NCBI RefSeq assembly: GCF_003762905.1
Contig: NZ_RJKS01000002.1
Location: 168,033-232,032 of the forward strand
Direction: 5' to 3'
Source: Curtobacterium sp. ZW137
Lineage (GTDB): Bacteria > Actinomycetota > Actinomycetes > Actinomycetales > Microbacteriaceae
Length of the DNA: 64,000 bases
Below are positions 16,218-24,517 of the stretch, in pieces (the first letter of the stretch is position 1; each line of letters opens with the position of its first letter). The position numbers and the translations under genes are program-made. Below the pieces are notes generated by a model, which was not told where the DNA came from, made no database searches, and saw nothing but the letters and a program-made list of their open reading frames with translations.

Positions 16218-17132
16218 CTATGCGGTCGGCTCGGTGACGAAGTCGATGAGCTCCTCGACGCGCCCGAGCAGCGCCGGCTCCAGGTCGGCGAAGGTCCGCA
16301 CCTGCCCGAGGATCCGCTGCCAGGCCCTGGCGATGTCGGCCTGCTCGGCGTTCGGCCACCCGAGCGCCTGGCAGATCCCCTTCTTCCACTCGATCGACCG
16401 CGGGATCGTCGGCCAGGCCGTCAGCCCCACCCGCGCGGGCTTGACCGACTGCCAGACGTCCACGAAGGGGTGCCCCACGACGAGCACGTGGGCTCCCCAC
16501 TTCCCGCGCATCACGGCGTCCGCGAACCGGGACTCCTTCGACCCGGGGACCAGGTGGTCGACGAGCACCCCGACGCGACGCTCCCGTGACGGCCGGAACT
16601 CGTCGAGCACCTCCGCCAGGTTGTCGACGCCGGACAGTTCCTCGACGACGACGCCCTCGACGCGGAGGTCCGCTCCCCAGACCTTCTCCACCAGTTCGGC
16701 GTCGTGCTTGCCCTCGACCATGATCCGGGAGGGCAGCGCGATCCGCGCGCGCTGCGACTCGACCGCGAAGGAACCCGAGGCGGTCCGGAGCCGACCACCA
16801 TCGGACGCGTGCCTGACCGTGGGACCGGCACCGGGCCTCCTGGCCGGCGGAGCAGCCGCGGCAGACCGCCCGACCGGCGCCTGCGGCCGACCCAGCGTGA
16901 CGAGCTCGCCCTCGAGCAGGAACTGCCCGTCGAAGGGGAAGGCGCGGGTGCGGCCCTTCCAGTCCTCGAGGGAGACGTTGCCGGCCTCGAGCCCGACGAC
17001 GGCGCCGGCCCACCCGGATGCCGGGTCCTCCAGCACCATGTCGCGTTCGAGCGGCACCTGCCGCACCTTGTTCACGCCCTTCGAGCGCCAGTCGCCCGAG
17101 AGCACGTCGCTGCCGTACCGGTCGTCGTCCAC
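16218..17132 (-). CDS. DUF3097-family protein with Toprim-like segment
   Basis: 304 residues. The first part (RYGSDVLSGDWRSKGVNKVR; EDPASGWAGAVVG) and the central SRIMVEGKHDAELVEKVWG with VGVLVDHLVPGSKESRFAD match the actinobacterial DUF3097 family. The central segment resembles a Toprim-type metal site (Glu of EGKHD, then the DHL acidic position), which suggests nucleic acid action, but no function is established. GTG 17132 was chosen because TACCCT (17140-17145) lies seven bases upstream; GTG 17138 is only one base from it and so less likely. Confidence 0.8.
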   Translation of the reverse strand: MDDDRYGSDVLSGDWRSKGVNKVRQVPLERDMVLEDPASGWAGAVVGLEAGNVSLEDWKGRTRAFPFDGQFLLEGELVTLGRPQAPVGRSAAAAPPARRPGAGPTVRHASDGGRLRTASGSFAVESQRARIALPSRIMVEGKHDAELVEKVWGADLRVEGVVVEELSGVDNLAEVLDEFRPSRERRVGVLVDHLVPGSKESRFADAVMRGKWGAHVLVVGHPFVDVWQSVKPARVGLTAWPTIPRSIEWKKGICQALGWPNAEQADIARAWQRILGQVRTFADLEPALLGRVEELIDFVTEPTA

Positions 17133-17225
17133 CCGCACGAGGGTACTGTCGAGTGGTCCCGCAACGGCGCTGGCGGACGGCGCGTTCCCGCGCCCGAACG
17201 AACCACAGAACGGAAAGGCACGCCC

Positions 17226-18275
17226 GTGCGCGCAGCAGTCATCCACGCCCCTCGCGACATCCGCGTCGAGGACCTCGACCAGCCCGAGCTGATCAGCCAG
17301 CGCGACGTCGTCGTCAAGGTCGCCGCAGCCTGCGTGTGCGGGTCGGACCTCTGGCCCTACCGCGGCGTCACCGAGACCAAGCACGCCCGACCGATCGGCC
17401 ACGAGATGGTCGGCGAGGTCACCGCGGTCGGGGCCGAGGTCACCGGCATCGCGGTCGGCGACTTCGTGATCTCCCCCTTCACCATGAACGAGGGCACCTG
17501 CCAGGCGTGCCGAAACGGCATGACCTCCGGCTGCGAGCACCTCTCCGGCTTCGGCGGGAAGGACGCCTACGGCGACCCGGTCGGCGGCGCGCAGGCCGAG
17601 TACGTCCGCGTCCCCGACGCATCGGCGACCCTGGTCGTCGTCCCCGGACCGGTCGACCCCGCGCTCGTCCCGTCGCTCCTGACGCTGTCCGACGTGTTCT
17701 CCACCGGGCACCACGCCGCGGTCTCCGCGGGCGTCGGCCCCGGCAAGACCGTCGTCGTGGTCGGTGACGGCGCCGTCGGGCTCTGCGCGGTCCTCGCGGC
17801 GAAGCGCCTCGGCGCCGAGCGCATCATCGCGATGAGCCGGCACGCGGACCGGCAGGCGCTCGCACAGGAGTTCGGTGCGACCGACATCGTCGAGACCCGC
17901 GGCGACGAGGGCGTGCAGGCGGTCCGGGACCTGCTCGGCGGCGACCTGGCGGACTGCGCGGTCGAGGCGGTCGGCACCGAGCAGAGCATGGACCAGGCAC
18001 TGCACGTCGTCCGGCCCGGTGGCGCGCTCGGCTTCGTCGGCGTCCCGCACGGGGTGCCGACCATCGGGATGCGGTACCTCTTCGACACGAACATCACCGT
18101 CGGTGGCGGGATGGCCCCGGCCCGGGCGTACATCCCGGAGCTGCTGCCGGACGTGCTGTCCGGCGCCATCGACCCCGGCCGGGTCTTCGACCTGGAGCTC
18201 CCGCTCGACGAGGCCGCCGAGGCCTACGCCGCGATGGACGAGCGCCGCGCGATCAAGGTGCTGCTGCGCCCGTAG
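17226..18275 (+). CDS. Zinc-dependent medium-chain alcohol dehydrogenase
   Basis: 349 residues, MDR superfamily. Catalytic zinc ligands are Cys38 (CVCGSDLWP) and His59-Glu60 (IGHEMVGEV). The structural-zinc loop (about 92-103, CQACRNGMTSGC) keeps three cysteines, with the usual third position absent, as in some subfamilies. The nucleotide-binding motif is VVVVGDGAVGLCA. It should oxidise an alcohol or reduce an aldehyde with NAD(P); substrate unknown. A GGAAAGG ribosome-binding site lies before GTG 17226. Divergent from the DUF3097 gene and followed by a hairpin and palindrome. Confidence 0.88.
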   Translation: MRAAVIHAPRDIRVEDLDQPELISQRDVVVKVAAACVCGSDLWPYRGVTETKHARPIGHEMVGEVTAVGAEVTGIAVGDFVISPFTMNEGTCQACRNGMTSGCEHLSGFGGKDAYGDPVGGAQAEYVRVPDASATLVVVPGPVDPALVPSLLTLSDVFSTGHHAAVSAGVGPGKTVVVVGDGAVGLCAVLAAKRLGAERIIAMSRHADRQALAQEFGATDIVETRGDEGVQAVRDLLGGDLADCAVEAVGTEQSMDQALHVVRPGGALGFVGVPHGVPTIGMRYLFDTNITVGGGMAPARAYIPELLPDVLSGAIDPGRVFDLELPLDEAAEAYAAMDERRAIKVLLRP

Positions 18276-18287
18276 GTGCACCGCGCG

Positions 18288-18315
18288 TTCCCACCCATGA
18301 CGCTTGCGGTGGGAA
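18288..18315 (+). terminator. Possible terminator after the alcohol dehydrogenase gene
   Basis: Eight-base arms TTCCCACC (18288-18295) and GGTGGGAA (18308-18315) enclose a 12-base loop, 12 bases after the stop codon. There is no U-tract, as is usual in GC-rich actinobacteria, so the call rests on position and pairing only. Confidence 0.45.
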
Positions 18316-18318
18316 GGT

Positions 18319-18365
18319 GAATCGCGCGTGGGAGGTCGGAACTTCCGACCGCCTACGCGCGATTC
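18319..18365. repeat. Near-perfect 23-bp inverted repeat with a one-base centre
   Basis: Arms 18319-18341 and 18343-18365 match at 21 of 23 positions, starting GAATCGCGCGT. A partial third copy of the outer motif (ACGATTCGAC) follows near 18378. The remaining bases to 18480 are low-complexity C-rich DNA with no gene. It looks like a small extragenic palindrome, different in sequence from the arrays near 57.3 and 63.8 kb. Confidence 0.6.
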
Positions 18366-18489
18366 GACTCACCACGCACGATTCGACCCGCTGACCCCGC
18401 CCCGCCACACTCCACCCCGCCCCGCCCCGCCCCCGCCGCGGACCCCCGGCGTGTTTCGCGGAACGGAACGCGTGTTTCGGAACTGTGAA

Positions 18490-18524
18490 CAAACCTTTCA
18501 GTAAAGAAGGTTGTCCGTTACAGT
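18490..18524 (+). promoter_or_regulatory. Leaderless promoter of the ROK gene with overlapping operator-like palindrome
   Basis: TACAGT (18519-18524) lies exactly seven bases before ATG 18532. The upstream AT-rich stretch contains AACCTT (18492-18497) and AAGGTT (18507-18512), with CTTT and AAAG nested inside, a dyad of the kind ROK repressors bind. It covers the -35 region, so binding should block transcription. It is the least GC-rich stretch for several hundred bases. Confidence 0.55.
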
Positions 18525-18531
18525 CCTCGAC

Positions 18532-19773
18532 ATGACCACACGAGGACGCACCCCCGGGCAGCCCGCCCTGCTGCGCGTGCTCAACGACCGCGCCGCCCTC
18601 GGCATGCTCCTCGACGACGGCCCGATGACCCGGAACGAGATCGCGCAGCGCACCGGGCTGAGCAAGCCGACCGCCGCCGAGATCATCCGCCGGCTCGAAG
18701 CGGCCGGGCTGATCCACGAAGCCGGCACCGAGACCCAGACCGGCCGCCGCGGCCCGAGCGCCGTCGTGTACGGCGCGACGACCGACCGGGACCTCGCCGT
18801 CGCCGTGGACGTCCAGCTCGTCGACGTCCGCTCCACCGTGGTCGACGCCACCGGGCGCACCTACCCCGTGGCCGAGCACCGGATGAGCGACGCGGAGGTG
18901 CGCGCCCCCGGCGAGGACATCGTCGCCGCCGCGGTCGGCCGCGCCGCAGCAGCCGCCGGCGTCGACCCGGACCTGGTCACCGCCGTCGCCGTGGGCGTCC
19001 AGGCATCCGTCGACCACGCCACCGACACCCTCATCTTCACCGACGGGCTGCCCGGCTGGCCGCGCGAACAGGTGTCGGCCACGCTCTCCAGGGCACTCGG
19101 TGTGCAGGTCGTCGTGGAGAACGACGCGAACCTCGCCGCGATCGCCGAACGGAACATGGGTGCCGGCCGCGCGCTCGGCTCCTTCGCCCTGCTGTGGATG
19201 GCGGAGGGCCTCGGCATGGCCCTCGACCTCGGCGGCCGCCTGCACGCCGGAGCATCCGGCGCCGCGGGTGAGATCGGCTACCTGAGCGTGCCCGCCGACG
19301 CGCTCCCCCTCGACCCGACGGCCACGATCGTCGCGGACCTCATCTCCGAGACCGCGATCACCGCGCTCGCCGCCGAACACGGGATCACCGCACCGGACGG
19401 CACCGCTGCCGACTGGCGCCAGGTGCTCCCGCAGCTGCCCGGCCTCCCCGAGCAGCACCCCTTCACGACCGCCCTCGGCGAGCGCGTCGGGCACAACGTG
19501 CTCCCCGCGCTCGCCGTCGCCGATCCCGAGACGGTCGTCCTGCACGGCCCGACCGGGATCGCGGGCGGTCCCGCCCTGGCCGCCGCCGTGACCGCCTGGC
19601 TCCGGACCCGCTCCCGCTGGTCCACCGCCGTTGTGGCGCCCGGTGTCCCCGACACACCCGTCCTGCACGGCGCACGTCACGTCCTCATCGACGTCGTGCG
19701 CACCGCGCTCGCGGACCGGCTCGACCGCATCAGTGACGATGCGACCGAACCGGATCCCGTCCAGCGCGCCTGA
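18532..19773 (+). CDS. ROK-family transcriptional regulator
   Basis: 413 residues. An N-terminal MarR-like winged helix (about 8-70, MTRNEIAQRTGLSKPTAAEI) precedes a ROK sugar-kinase-like domain (VVVENDANLAAIAERNMG; GRLHAGASGAAGEIGYLSV). The usual CxCGxxGCxE zinc motif of ROK proteins is absent after GEIGYL, replaced by VPADALPLDP. It heads a sugar-import and degradation cluster and is likely its repressor, responding to the imported sugar. The start is fixed by the leaderless promoter just upstream. Confidence 0.88.
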   Translation: MTTRGRTPGQPALLRVLNDRAALGMLLDDGPMTRNEIAQRTGLSKPTAAEIIRRLEAAGLIHEAGTETQTGRRGPSAVVYGATTDRDLAVAVDVQLVDVRSTVVDATGRTYPVAEHRMSDAEVRAPGEDIVAAAVGRAAAAAGVDPDLVTAVAVGVQASVDHATDTLIFTDGLPGWPREQVSATLSRALGVQVVVENDANLAAIAERNMGAGRALGSFALLWMAEGLGMALDLGGRLHAGASGAAGEIGYLSVPADALPLDPTATIVADLISETAITALAAEHGITAPDGTAADWRQVLPQLPGLPEQHPFTTALGERVGHNVLPALAVADPETVVLHGPTGIAGGPALAAAVTAWLRTRSRWSTAVVAPGVPDTPVLHGARHVLIDVVRTALADRLDRISDDATEPDPVQRA

Positions 19774-19868
19774 GCCAGCACCAACCGCCAGCTCCACCTC
19801 CTGTACCGGCACCACTCGAGCCACACCCCAGCCCTGCCAGAGGGCTCTTCGGCGCGCCCGGAACCGGC

Positions 19869-19886
19869 GCCGCACGTCCGTGCGGC
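19869..19886 (+). promoter_or_regulatory. Hairpin between the ROK gene and the binding-protein gene
   Basis: Seven-base arms GCCGCAC and GTGCGGC with a four-base GTCC loop, in the 157-base gap between the two genes. It may end or attenuate transcripts from the ROK gene. The gap shows no clear -10 hexamer close to the binding-protein start. Confidence 0.35.
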
Positions 19887-19930
19887 GTCCACCGGACGCG
19901 TCGGAGCGAGACCAGAGAGCGAGTCATCCC

Positions 19931-21271
19931 GTGTCACTCCCCCGCACGCACCTCAGGCGGATCCTCACCGCCACCGCCGTCGCCGCCACCGGCGCGCTCG
20001 TCGTCGCCGGCTGCAGTTCCGGCAGCAGCGCGGCGTCCATCGACGAGAGCGCCCCGAAGACCCTCAAGGGCACCGTGTCCCTGTGGCACTTCTTCACCGG
20101 CCGTGAAGCCGGCGTCGTCAAGAAGGCCGTCGCCGGCTTCGAGAAGGCGAACCCCGACGTCACGGTCGACATCCACGCCGGCCAGGACGACGAGAAGCTG
20201 CAGAAGGCGATCTCGTCCGGGCAGAACATCGACGTCGGCCTGTCGTACTCGACCGCGATCGTCGGGAGCTTCTGCTCCTCGGGCGCCTTCCGCGACCTGT
20301 CGCCGTACATCAAGCGCGACAAGGTGGACCTGTCCGACATCCCGAAGGCCGTGCAGGGCTACACCGAGTACAAGGGCACCCGCTGCACGCTCCCGGCCCT
20401 CGCCGACGTCAGCGCGCTGATGTACAACAAGCCCGCCATGCAGGCCGCCGGCATCAGCACGCCGCCGAAGACGCTCGACGAGCTCAAGACCGACGCGCTG
20501 AAGATGACGACGTACAACGCGGACGGCTCGATCAAGCAGCTCGGCTTCAACCCGCTCATCGACTTCTACGAGAACTCGCCCGAGCACTGGGCACCGATGA
20601 TCGACGGCACCTGGCTGGACAGCAAGGGCAACAGCGAGATCGGCACCTCCGCCGCCTGGAAGAAGCTCATCGAGTGGCAGAAGGGCTTCGTCGACGCGAT
20701 CGGCTACGACAAGCTCAAGGCGTTCACGTCCGGCCTCGGCCAGGAGTTCGCCGCGGACAACGCGTTCCAGACCGGGCAGGTCGCGATGCAGATCGACGGT
20801 GAGTACCGCACCGCGTTCATCAAGGACCAGAAGCCGGACCTGGACTACGGCACCGCGCCGACCCCGGTGATGGACGGGCTGGGCAACTACGGCTCGACGT
20901 ACATCGCGGGCAACGTCGCGGGCATCGCGAAGGGCTCGAAGAACCCGGAGCTCGCCTGGGCGCTGCTGGAGTACCTGTCCACGAACACGGACGCGCAGGT
21001 CACGATGGGCAACGGGCTGAAGAACATCCCGACCCTCACCTCCGCGCTGACCTCCCCCGACCTCGAGGTCGACGCCAACTACAAGACCTTCGTCGACGTC
21101 GCCGGGAACAAGGACACGATGACCTCGCCCGCCACGGCGGACGGCGCCGCGTACATCGGCACCTTCACGAAGTTCTGGCAGGCCTACCAGGAGAACGGCG
21201 GCGACCTCGACGCCAAGCTCAAGAAGCTGGACTCCGACATCGACAACGCGAACCAGCTGGCTGGTCCGTGA
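19931..21271 (+). CDS. CUT1 sugar ABC importer, substrate-binding lipoprotein
   Basis: 446 residues. The signal peptide ends in lipobox VVAGC (Cys28), so this is a membrane-anchored external lipoprotein. The mature protein has the CUT1 oligosaccharide-binding pattern: VSLWHFFTGREAGVVKKAVAG near the start, LPALADVSALMYNKPAMQAA, and a late GNVAGIAKGSKNPELAW. It should deliver a di- or oligosaccharide to the two following permeases. The downstream GH4 enzyme points to a beta- or alpha-linked glucoside or chitobiose-like sugar. GTG 19931 sits just after a GAGAGCGAG stretch. Its stop overlaps the next start by one base. Confidence 0.9.
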   Translation: MSLPRTHLRRILTATAVAATGALVVAGCSSGSSAASIDESAPKTLKGTVSLWHFFTGREAGVVKKAVAGFEKANPDVTVDIHAGQDDEKLQKAISSGQNIDVGLSYSTAIVGSFCSSGAFRDLSPYIKRDKVDLSDIPKAVQGYTEYKGTRCTLPALADVSALMYNKPAMQAAGISTPPKTLDELKTDALKMTTYNADGSIKQLGFNPLIDFYENSPEHWAPMIDGTWLDSKGNSEIGTSAAWKKLIEWQKGFVDAIGYDKLKAFTSGLGQEFAADNAFQTGQVAMQIDGEYRTAFIKDQKPDLDYGTAPTPVMDGLGNYGSTYIAGNVAGIAKGSKNPELAWALLEYLSTNTDAQVTMGNGLKNIPTLTSALTSPDLEVDANYKTFVDVAGNKDTMTSPATADGAAYIGTFTKFWQAYQENGGDLDAKLKKLDSDIDNANQLAGP

Positions 21272-22314
21272 TGAGTGTCCCCACCAAGACCGTCTCCGGC
21301 CGGGAGGCGCGGCTCGCCCGTTCCTCCCGGCCCGCGGGCCCGACGGGGTCGGGTCCGGTACCCGCCACGGCTCCGCCCCGTCGGCGCCGCTCCGCCGACT
21401 CCCGCCGCCGACTCGTCGCGCTGACGATGCTGGCGCCGGCCCTGCTGGGCCTCGTGGTGTTCTTCGCGTACCCGCTGGTGGCGTCGATCTTCTACTCGTT
21501 CACCCGCTACAACCAGCTGCAGGAGCCGCAGTTCGTCGGCCTGCTGAACTACCGGTTCCTGTTCACCCAGGACCCGCAGGTCGGCGCAGCGGCCCTGAAC
21601 ACGCTCTGGTTCGTCGTCATCCTGGTGCCGGTGCGGATCGTGTGCGGGCTCCTCGTCGCCGGGCTGCTCAGCCGGGCGAAGACCGCGACGGGGTTCTGGC
21701 GGACGCTGTTCTACCTGCCCGCCCTGGTCCCGCCGGTCGCGAGCGTCGTGGCCTTCGTGTTCCTGTTCAACCCCGGCACCGGGCCGGTCAACCAGATCCT
21801 CCGGGTGTTCGGCATCGACGGTCCGCTGTGGTTCAACGACCCGTCGTGGTCGAAGCCCTCGCTCGTGATCATGGGCGTCTGGGTGATGGGCGACATCATG
21901 ATCATCTTCCTGGCGTCGCTCCTCGACGTGCCGCGCGACCTCTACGAGGCGGCGTCGCTCGACGGGGCGAACGGCGTCCAGCAGGTGCGGCACATCACGC
22001 TGCCGACGATCGCCCCGGTGATCGGCTTCGCCGCGGTGACGGGGGTGATCGCGGCGCTGCAGTACTTCACGGAGGCCGCGGTCGCCTCGGGTGTCGCGAG
22101 TGGCAAGGCCACGATCGGCGGTGGGACGGCGGCGCAGCTCGGGTACCCGGGCACGTCGCTCCTGACCTACACCGAGCTGCTCTACCAGCACGGGTTCGCG
22201 AACTTCCAGTTCGGCTACGCGTCCGCGATGGCCGTCGTGCTGTTCGTGATCACCGCGATCGTGCTCGTGTTCACGATGCGCCGGATCAGTGTGTTCCGGC
22301 CGGAGGAGTCCTGA
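21271..22314 (+). CDS. CUT1 sugar ABC permease (MalF-like)
   Basis: 347 residues. A 50-residue basic, proline-rich cytoplasmic tail is followed by six helices. The permease loop is YEAASLDGANGVQQVRHITL, which contacts the ATPase. ATG 21271 shares one base with the stop of the binding-protein gene; a GTG at 21268 would add one residue. No ATPase gene is present in this operon. In actinobacteria, CUT1 importers usually use a shared MsiK-type ATPase encoded elsewhere, which is likely here too. Confidence 0.9.
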   Translation: MSVPTKTVSGREARLARSSRPAGPTGSGPVPATAPPRRRRSADSRRRLVALTMLAPALLGLVVFFAYPLVASIFYSFTRYNQLQEPQFVGLLNYRFLFTQDPQVGAAALNTLWFVVILVPVRIVCGLLVAGLLSRAKTATGFWRTLFYLPALVPPVASVVAFVFLFNPGTGPVNQILRVFGIDGPLWFNDPSWSKPSLVIMGVWVMGDIMIIFLASLLDVPRDLYEAASLDGANGVQQVRHITLPTIAPVIGFAAVTGVIAALQYFTEAAVASGVASGKATIGGGTAAQLGYPGTSLLTYTELLYQHGFANFQFGYASAMAVVLFVITAIVLVFTMRRISVFRPEES

Positions 22315-23207
22315 TGACCGCCGTCTCCCAGTCGCCGCTCGCCCGGGCACCCCGTGGCGCAGCGCCCGGAGCAGCCCGCGGGCCGCGTCGCAGCCTGCTG
22401 CTCTGGATCGCCGAGCACGCCGCACTCGTCGCGCTCGGTGTCGTCACCCTCGCCCCGATCGTCTTCGTGATCCTGACCTCGCTGATGTCGAGCAACCAGG
22501 CGCTGACGGCGTCGATCCTGCCGCGGCCGTTCGACTTCTCGAACTACGCCAGGGTCTTCACGGAACTGCCGCTCGCGCAGTGGTTCGGCAACTCGGCCCT
22601 CTACGCCGTGCTCGCGACCGCGTTCATGCTCGTCAGCTCGGTGCCGGCCGCGTACGCGCTGGCGCAGATCAAGTTCAAGGGCGCGAACCTGATCTTCACG
22701 GTGATCATCGTCGCGATGCTCCTGCCCCCGCAGGTCACCGCGGTGCCGGTCTACGTGATGTGGTCGCACCTGCACCTGACGGGCACGTTGTGGCCGCTGA
22801 TCCTGCCGAACCTGCTCGGGGACGCGTTCAGCATCTTCCTGCTCCGGCAGTTCTTCATGACGATCCCGAAGGAGTACGGCGACGCCGCACGGATCGACGG
22901 CTGCGGTGAGTGGCGCGTGCTCTGGCGCGTCATCGTGCCGATGGCCCGGCCCGGCATCGCATCAGCGGCGATCTTCATGTTCTTCAACTCGTGGAACGAC
23001 TACTACGGCCCGCTCCTCTACGCGTCCGAGAACCAGGCCGCCTGGCCGGTGGCGTACGGGCTCGCCACGTTCCGCGGGCAGCACGGCACCGACTGGTCGA
23101 TGACGATGGCGATGACCGTCGTCGTCATGGTCCCGGTCGTCGTCATCTTCTTCTTCGCACAGAAGGCATTCGTCGAGGGCATCGCGCTCACCGGCGTGAA
23201 GGGATAA
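22314..23207 (+). CDS. CUT1 sugar ABC permease (MalG-like)
   Basis: 297 residues with six helices and a cytoplasmic loop GDAARIDGCGEWRVLWRVIVP that docks on the ATPase. The typical periplasmic ending is replaced by an FVEGIALTGVKG C-terminus characteristic of the family. Its ATG overlaps the preceding stop by one base (TGATG). With the MalF-like subunit it forms the translocation channel for the sugar bound by the lipoprotein. Confidence 0.9.
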   Translation: MTAVSQSPLARAPRGAAPGAARGPRRSLLLWIAEHAALVALGVVTLAPIVFVILTSLMSSNQALTASILPRPFDFSNYARVFTELPLAQWFGNSALYAVLATAFMLVSSVPAAYALAQIKFKGANLIFTVIIVAMLLPPQVTAVPVYVMWSHLHLTGTLWPLILPNLLGDAFSIFLLRQFFMTIPKEYGDAARIDGCGEWRVLWRVIVPMARPGIASAAIFMFFNSWNDYYGPLLYASENQAAWPVAYGLATFRGQHGTDWSMTMAMTVVVMVPVVVIFFFAQKAFVEGIALTGVKG

Positions 23208-23215
23208 GCACCACA

Positions 23216-24517
23216 GTGAAACTCGCAGTCATCGGTGGCGGTTCCACCTACACCCCCGAACTCGTGGACGGCTTCGCCCGGCTCCGCGACCAGCTCCCCA
23301 TCGACGAGCTCTGGCTCGTCGACCCCGACCCCGTCCGCCGCGAACTCGTCGGCGGTGTGGCGAAGCGCATGTTCGCACACGCCGGGCACCCCGGCACCGT
23401 GCACGTCACCGACGACGTCGTCGCCGGGGTCAGCGACGCCGACGCCGTGATGTTCCAGCTCCGCATCGGCGGGCAGGCTGCACGGCAGCAGGACGAGACC
23501 TGGCCGCACGAGGCCTGCTGCATCGGGCAGGAGACGACGGGGCCGGGCGGGTTCGCCAAGGCCCTCCGCACCGTGCCCGTGGTCCTGGAGTACGCCGAAC
23601 TCGTCCGGAAGCACGCCAAGCCGGACGCCTGGATCGTCGACTTCACGAACCCGGTCGGCATCGTCACCCGCGCGCTCCTCGAGGCCGGGCACCGCGCCGT
23701 CGGGCTCTGCAACGTGGCGATCGGCTTCCAGCGCCGGTTCGCCGCGGAGTTCCAGGTCGCACCGTCCGCGGTCCGGCTCGACCACGTCGGGCTGAACCAC
23801 CTGACGTGGGAGCGCGGCGTGCACGTCACCGACGCCGACGGCCGGACCCGTGACGTCCTCGACGACCTGCTCGGCGCCGACGCCCTCGACCGCACCGCCG
23901 AGAGCGTGCACATGCACCCGGACCTGCTCCGCCTGCAGCACGCGATCCCGTCGTACTACCTGCGCTACTTCTACAGCCACGACATCGTGCTCGAGGAACA
24001 GCTCCACGAGCCGACCCGCGCCGAGGCCGTGATGGCGACCGAGCGTGCCCTGCTCGCGAAGTACGCCGACGAGTCCGTGGTCACGAAGCCCGCCGAGCTC
24101 GAGCAGCGCGGCGGTGCGTACTACTCGGAGGCGGCGATCGACGTGCTGTCCTCGATCCTCGGCGACCGCGGTGACGTGCAGGTGCTCAACGTCCGGAACG
24201 ACGGCACCTTCCCGTTCCTGCCCGACGACCACGTGATCGAGGTCCCGGCCCGCGTGACCCGGCAGGCGATCACCCCCCTGCCGGTCGCGCCGCTCGACGC
24301 GGACATGGTCGGGCTCGTGTCGCACGTCGCCGGGTACGAGCGGCTCGCGCTCGACGCGGCCGTGCACGGCGGACGCGACCGCGTGCTCCGCGCGATGTGG
24401 GCCCACCCCCTCGTCGGACAGGTGGACAAGGCCGAGAAGCTCACCGACCTGCTGCTGGCCGCGAACGCGGAACACCTGCCGTGGACGCGATCGGAGCAGG
24501 TGACGTGGGCGGGCTGA
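23216..24517 (+). CDS. Glycoside hydrolase family 4, probable 6-phospho-beta-glucosidase
   Basis: 433 residues. GH4 enzymes need NAD and a divalent metal and act by oxidation-elimination. The dinucleotide motif is VIGGGSTYTPELVDGF (about 5-20). Conserved sites are CCIGQETTGPGGF (101-113), Asn145 in DFTNPVGIV, Cys165 in GLCNVAIG (metal ligand) and His195 in GLNHLTW (metal ligand). The catalytic tyrosine is in GGAYYSEAA (302/303). The family usually cleaves 6-phosphorylated disaccharides, yet the importer here is ABC type, which does not phosphorylate. The kinase gene that follows may supply the phosphate. Confidence 0.9.
   Translation: MKLAVIGGGSTYTPELVDGFARLRDQLPIDELWLVDPDPVRRELVGGVAKRMFAHAGHPGTVHVTDDVVAGVSDADAVMFQLRIGGQAARQQDETWPHEACCIGQETTGPGGFAKALRTVPVVLEYAELVRKHAKPDAWIVDFTNPVGIVTRALLEAGHRAVGLCNVAIGFQRRFAAEFQVAPSAVRLDHVGLNHLTWERGVHVTDADGRTRDVLDDLLGADALDRTAESVHMHPDLLRLQHAIPSYYLRYFYSHDIVLEEQLHEPTRAEAVMATERALLAKYADESVVTKPAELEQRGGAYYSEAAIDVLSSILGDRGDVQVLNVRNDGTFPFLPDDHVIEVPARVTRQAITPLPVAPLDADMVGLVSHVAGYERLALDAAVHGGRDRVLRAMWAHPLVGQVDKAEKLTDLLLAANAEHLPWTRSEQVTWAG

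Noticed and set aside
17150..17200. GCGCGTTCCCGCGC as a second LacI-type operator before the alcohol dehydrogenase
   Set aside because: It is not a true dyad around a CG centre and differs from the 13881 site apart from the short TTCCCGC.
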